Shown here: positions 61,604 to 64,000 of the stretch, one piece after another
Layout of the letters: every line of letters begins with the position of its first letter
How positions within the stretch are numbered: the stretch's first letter is position 1
Source: Pedobacter psychrodurus
GTDB taxonomy: Bacteria > Bacteroidota > Bacteroidia > Sphingobacteriales > Sphingobacteriaceae
Reading direction: 5' to 3'
NCBI RefSeq assembly: GCF_004331735.1
Contig: NZ_SJSO01000013.1
Coordinates: 92,848 to 156,847, forward strand
DNA: 64,000 bases
Program-made: the position numbers and the translations under genes
The notes under the pieces: generated by a model
Told to the model about the DNA's origin: nothing
Seen by the model: only the letters and a program-made list of their open reading frames with translations
Databases searched by the model: none

Positions 61604-62254
61604 CTATTTCTGGCCAGATATCATTACAAATGGCCGTGTTATTTCTTTTCCATCTCTACTGGTTATTTCTTCGGTCATTTGCTTCACCTCAACATTTACA
61701 AACCCCGATCGGTTGAAAAAATCTTTCACCTGGCTGATTTCATAAAATGTAAAATCCATTTGTGTCCAGGGAAGATCCCCTCCAAATTTTTTTTCAACAA
61801 TGGCAAGATCAAATTTTCCTCCTGGGTAGAGTACACGATAGATTTCCATGAAATATCGCAACGGGTTTTTCCAGAAATAAAGGCTATTTGCTGAGAAGCA
61901 ACAATCAAAGAAATCATCTTGAAATTCCAATCTTCCATCTTCTTCAATTTTGATAAATTGACTCCACTTTTCTCTCGTTGTTAATACCTTGCTTGATAAT
62001 GCTTTCTGCAGCAACACTTCCGAAGTGCTGGCGCCATAATAACTGATCCTATCTGCCTTTTGAAAAAGAAAAGGAAGATGTTCCATATCATCCGAGCCGA
62101 TTTCCAGTAGTTTAACATCAGCTTTCAGTTTCAGGCAGTGTAATAGTTTGAAAATGATGGTGTTGTTGGTGTGAGGGATATTGTTTTTAGCCGATGTGCT
62201 ATTGGAATAGTCTGCCTGCTCACACTGTTCTGTAAAATCTATATGCTTATCCAT
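61604..62254 (-). CDS. SAM-dependent methyltransferase
   Basis: 216 residues. Motif I VKLLEIGSDDMEHLPFLFQ, motif II near YYGAST, a DFFDCCFSANSLYFW block (motif IV) and RVLYPGGKFDLAIV (motif VI) place it among class I methyltransferases of the UbiE/COQ5-like type. Motif I ends GSDD, not GxGxG, which is a known variation. Substrate unknown. It converges with the decayed gene and is divergent from the AraC-type regulator gene 210 bp away, which could control it. Confidence 0.85.
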   Translation of the reverse strand: MDKHIDFTEQCEQADYSNSTSAKNNIPHTNNTIIFKLLHCLKLKADVKLLEIGSDDMEHLPFLFQKADRISYYGASTSEVLLQKALSSKVLTTREKWSQFIKIEEDGRLEFQDDFFDCCFSANSLYFWKNPLRYFMEIYRVLYPGGKFDLAIVEKKFGGDLPWTQMDFTFYEISQVKDFFNRSGFVNVEVKQMTEEITSRDGKEITRPFVMISGQK

Positions 62255-62464
62255 GGCAACACTATTATTCTCTTTTATGATGTTTTTGTTATTTATTTCA
62301 GATCCTTTTTAAAGCGGATAGATTGATAAAACCTGCTTTGTTCAGACCATTTACAAGTTTGGCAAAAGTGAAGAATAGCCATTGTATGCATTTACACAAA
62401 AAGGATTTTCTTTTACAGAAAATAGAATTGTTTATAATCGTTTTGGAAAAAATCCGTTTTTTTT

Positions 62465-63472
62465 ATGATAATTGCCATTATGGGAATCAATGTAGGTAAG
62501 GATTATGGGAGTTGGAAAAAGGTAGGGGGCAGTTTTGATGAATTTCCGGTTCAGGAGCGGTTGGTAACAGAAAGAAAGGAGAAATACAGATTTTCTTTTA
62601 GTGATGCAGAATTGGTGCAGATCAATACCCGCGATATTTATATCGTATATGGCGACATTTTGTTTAAACAGCATCAAGTGTATTTTAGGCCCACTTACGA
62701 TGTTCCGGAAATGATAAAGTTACGTTTTACACTAGCTGGTAAGGGAACAATATTCAATCAGGTTAACAAGCAGAAATATATTTTTAGTTCCAATCAGCAG
62801 AATATTATTTATATGCCCGAACTTGATGGTACAGGTGAATACGATACCGCACATAACTACCGTTTCTTTGAAGTACATTTTGCTAAAGAAAAGTTTTTAC
62901 AACTGTCTGAAAACTCATGTAAAGCGCTCCAGGTTTTGGCCGAACATACAGATGCCGGCCGTTATGCACAGATAGCAGAACAGAACCTTCCCATCTCATG
63001 GGCGATGCATAGCTGCATACAGGATATTCTCAATTGTAATTATACAGATAGATTAAAACTCATGTTCCTTGAGTCTAAGTGTATAGAGTTGCTTGTTCTT
63101 CAGGCTGAGGCTTTTGAAACTGCTGTTACAAAAAAACAGCATGTAGCCTTACAGTCTACGTATGATAGGGACTGCCTATATTATGCCAGAGACTATCTTA
63201 TTGAGCACATTCACGAGCCACCCTCAGTTGCCGAGCTTGCAAAATTATGCGGTATTAATGAGTTTAAACTTAAGCAAGGCTTTAAAGGTTTGTTTGATAA
63301 TAGCATATTTGGTTACTTAAGTGATTATAGGCTAAATTGTGCGAAAGTGCTGTTACTTGAAGGTACACCGATAAAATCTGTTGCATTCGAAATGGGTTAT
63401 TCTTCTGTTCAGCATTTCAGCAATGCCTTCCGGAACAAATTTGCAATATCGCCAGGCAAGGTGAAAAGTTGA
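62465..63472 (+). CDS. AraC-family transcriptional regulator (PchR-like)
   Basis: 335 residues. The first ~220 residues form a sensor domain with a RFTLAGKGTIFNQV strand and LYFEVHFAK-like text (RFFEVHFAKEKFLQL); the C-terminal HTH pair reads VAELAKLCGINEFKLKQGFK and PIKSVAFEMGYSSVQHFSNA, ending NKFAISPGK. The layout resembles PchR/YbtA siderophore regulators, but no siderophore genes are adjacent. Start could be Met7 (62483). It is divergent from the methyltransferase gene. Confidence 0.92.
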   Translation: MIIAIMGINVGKDYGSWKKVGGSFDEFPVQERLVTERKEKYRFSFSDAELVQINTRDIYIVYGDILFKQHQVYFRPTYDVPEMIKLRFTLAGKGTIFNQVNKQKYIFSSNQQNIIYMPELDGTGEYDTAHNYRFFEVHFAKEKFLQLSENSCKALQVLAEHTDAGRYAQIAEQNLPISWAMHSCIQDILNCNYTDRLKLMFLESKCIELLVLQAEAFETAVTKKQHVALQSTYDRDCLYYARDYLIEHIHEPPSVAELAKLCGINEFKLKQGFKGLFDNSIFGYLSDYRLNCAKVLLLEGTPIKSVAFEMGYSSVQHFSNAFRNKFAISPGKVKS

Positions 63473-63730
63473 GTGCTTAATAAATGTTTGCGCAACCGCC
63501 CGGTAAAATTAAAAATGGGATCTTAAATATTCAAAGCCCAATTTTATTTTTGATTTATTGTTGTTGCTTTTGCTGTTTTTTAACGTTCCGTAAATAGCTA
63601 TTTCCGTGCGAAGAACTTAGGTCTTTACCTGTACAGGTTTTGTAGGCTCGCCATTTATCAGTGTTTGGTTTCAGGAAAATCTTTAATGGGTTTTCTTTTA
63701 TGGATCAAGCAAAAAAGTTGGGGATTAATA

Positions 63731-64000
63731 CTAGGCATAAATCTTAGCTAATCTGAATAAGAAAAACTTTACACTTCTTACTCCCCTAAACTGTGCTCTG
63801 AATGCTTTTATTTTAGCATTGAAAGATTCAGCAGAAGCATTGGTACTCCTATTTGTAAAGTAGTTTAATATGGTTTCATAGTTGTTCTGTATCGTTCTTG
63901 AAATGGTGTTAAACGACTTGAATCCAGCGGCTTCTACCTGATTATACCAAATTGCCAGTCTTTTAAAAGCAACTATTCTGTCTTTGGATGTACTGAGTAT
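63731..64000 (-). mobile_element. ISL3/ISAon1-type transposase, C-terminal part cut by the window end
   Basis: Reading on the minus strand, the last 89 residues of a transposase: RIVAFKRLAIWYNQVEAAG, then NYFTNRSTNASAESFNAKIK and RGVRSVKFFLFRLAKIYA to TAG at 63733-63731. The Ala-Glu-Ser-Phe-Asn-Ala-Lys block holds the final Glu of the DDE triad in ISL3-like elements. The gene continues past base 64000. The IS end should lie between 63473 and 63730, but I could not fix its terminal repeat. Confidence 0.8.

Overview
The window reads as chromosomal DNA of a Bacteroidota species, most likely Pedobacter-like (Sphingobacteriaceae). Grounds: a SusC/SusD pair, two further TonB-dependent receptors of the 'outer membrane beta-barrel' type, AT-rich intergenic DNA with several TAnnTTTG promoter elements, GH92 and DUF2911 proteins, and many short imperfect-palindrome repeats between genes. 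The genus is inference. No rRNA, complete tRNA or CRISPR array was seen.

Layout. (1) 1-6532: a polysaccharide utilisation locus with SusC (cut by the window edge), SusD, a LacI regulator, a PL14-like lipoprotein and a convergent PL6 lyase; a uronic-acid polymer such as alginate is the likely substrate. (2) 6802-14611: a cupin sugar-phosphate isomerase, then a lipid-modification cluster (acyl desaturase, DUF1475, DUF1295, CFA-synthase-like methyltransferase, COG2907 flavoprotein, DUF1365, second CFA synthase). (3) 14809-21672: TonB receptor, RelE/ParE toxin-antitoxin pair, oligopeptide-binding lipoprotein, BtuF-like protein, NtrC-type regulator. (4) 21877-26140: PIG-L deacetylase, an unlisted 34-residue membrane peptide and a sodium:solute symporter, coupled by stop/start overlaps. 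(5) 26227-33771: methyltransferase, DUF2911 protein, GH92 mannosidase, a RAYT-type transposase bracketed by matching palindromes, a Nudix hydrolase, an alkC gene broken by one amber codon, and a beta-hydroxyacid dehydrogenase. (6) 34600-39433: BlaI-M56-TonB receptor. (7) 39922-42578: a Panacea antitoxin with a nonsense-interrupted partner, lying between intact gntP and a relic of a second gntP 3' end. (8) 43270-50918: ABC exporter divergent from a TesA-like esterase (as in E. coli ybbAP-tesA), a di-haem peroxidase and a PhoX-like lipoprotein. (9) 51054-56184: a minus-strand run of lipoproteins, membrane proteins and immunity-like small proteins. (10) 56415-64000: TPR-HTH regulator, a mobile-element scar (tRNA 3' end plus serine-recombinase relic), SnoaL/SDR/AraC genes, a decayed glycolipid-binding gene, a methyltransferase, a second AraC regulator and a transposase cut by the window end.

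Two themes stand out. The first is repeat families without clear description: three ~259-bp same-strand copies, three copies of a <=92-bp inverted element, a ~65-bp triplicate, and the RAYT-flanking palindromes. The second is recent gene decay: four genes are interrupted by in-frame stops (three TAG, one TAA), one of them also by a 1-nt shift. No complete undescribed system could be proven. The best candidates for follow-up are the RAYT/palindrome element, the 259-bp repeats, the Panacea cassette inside duplicated gntP ends, and the coupled 34-residue membrane peptide.
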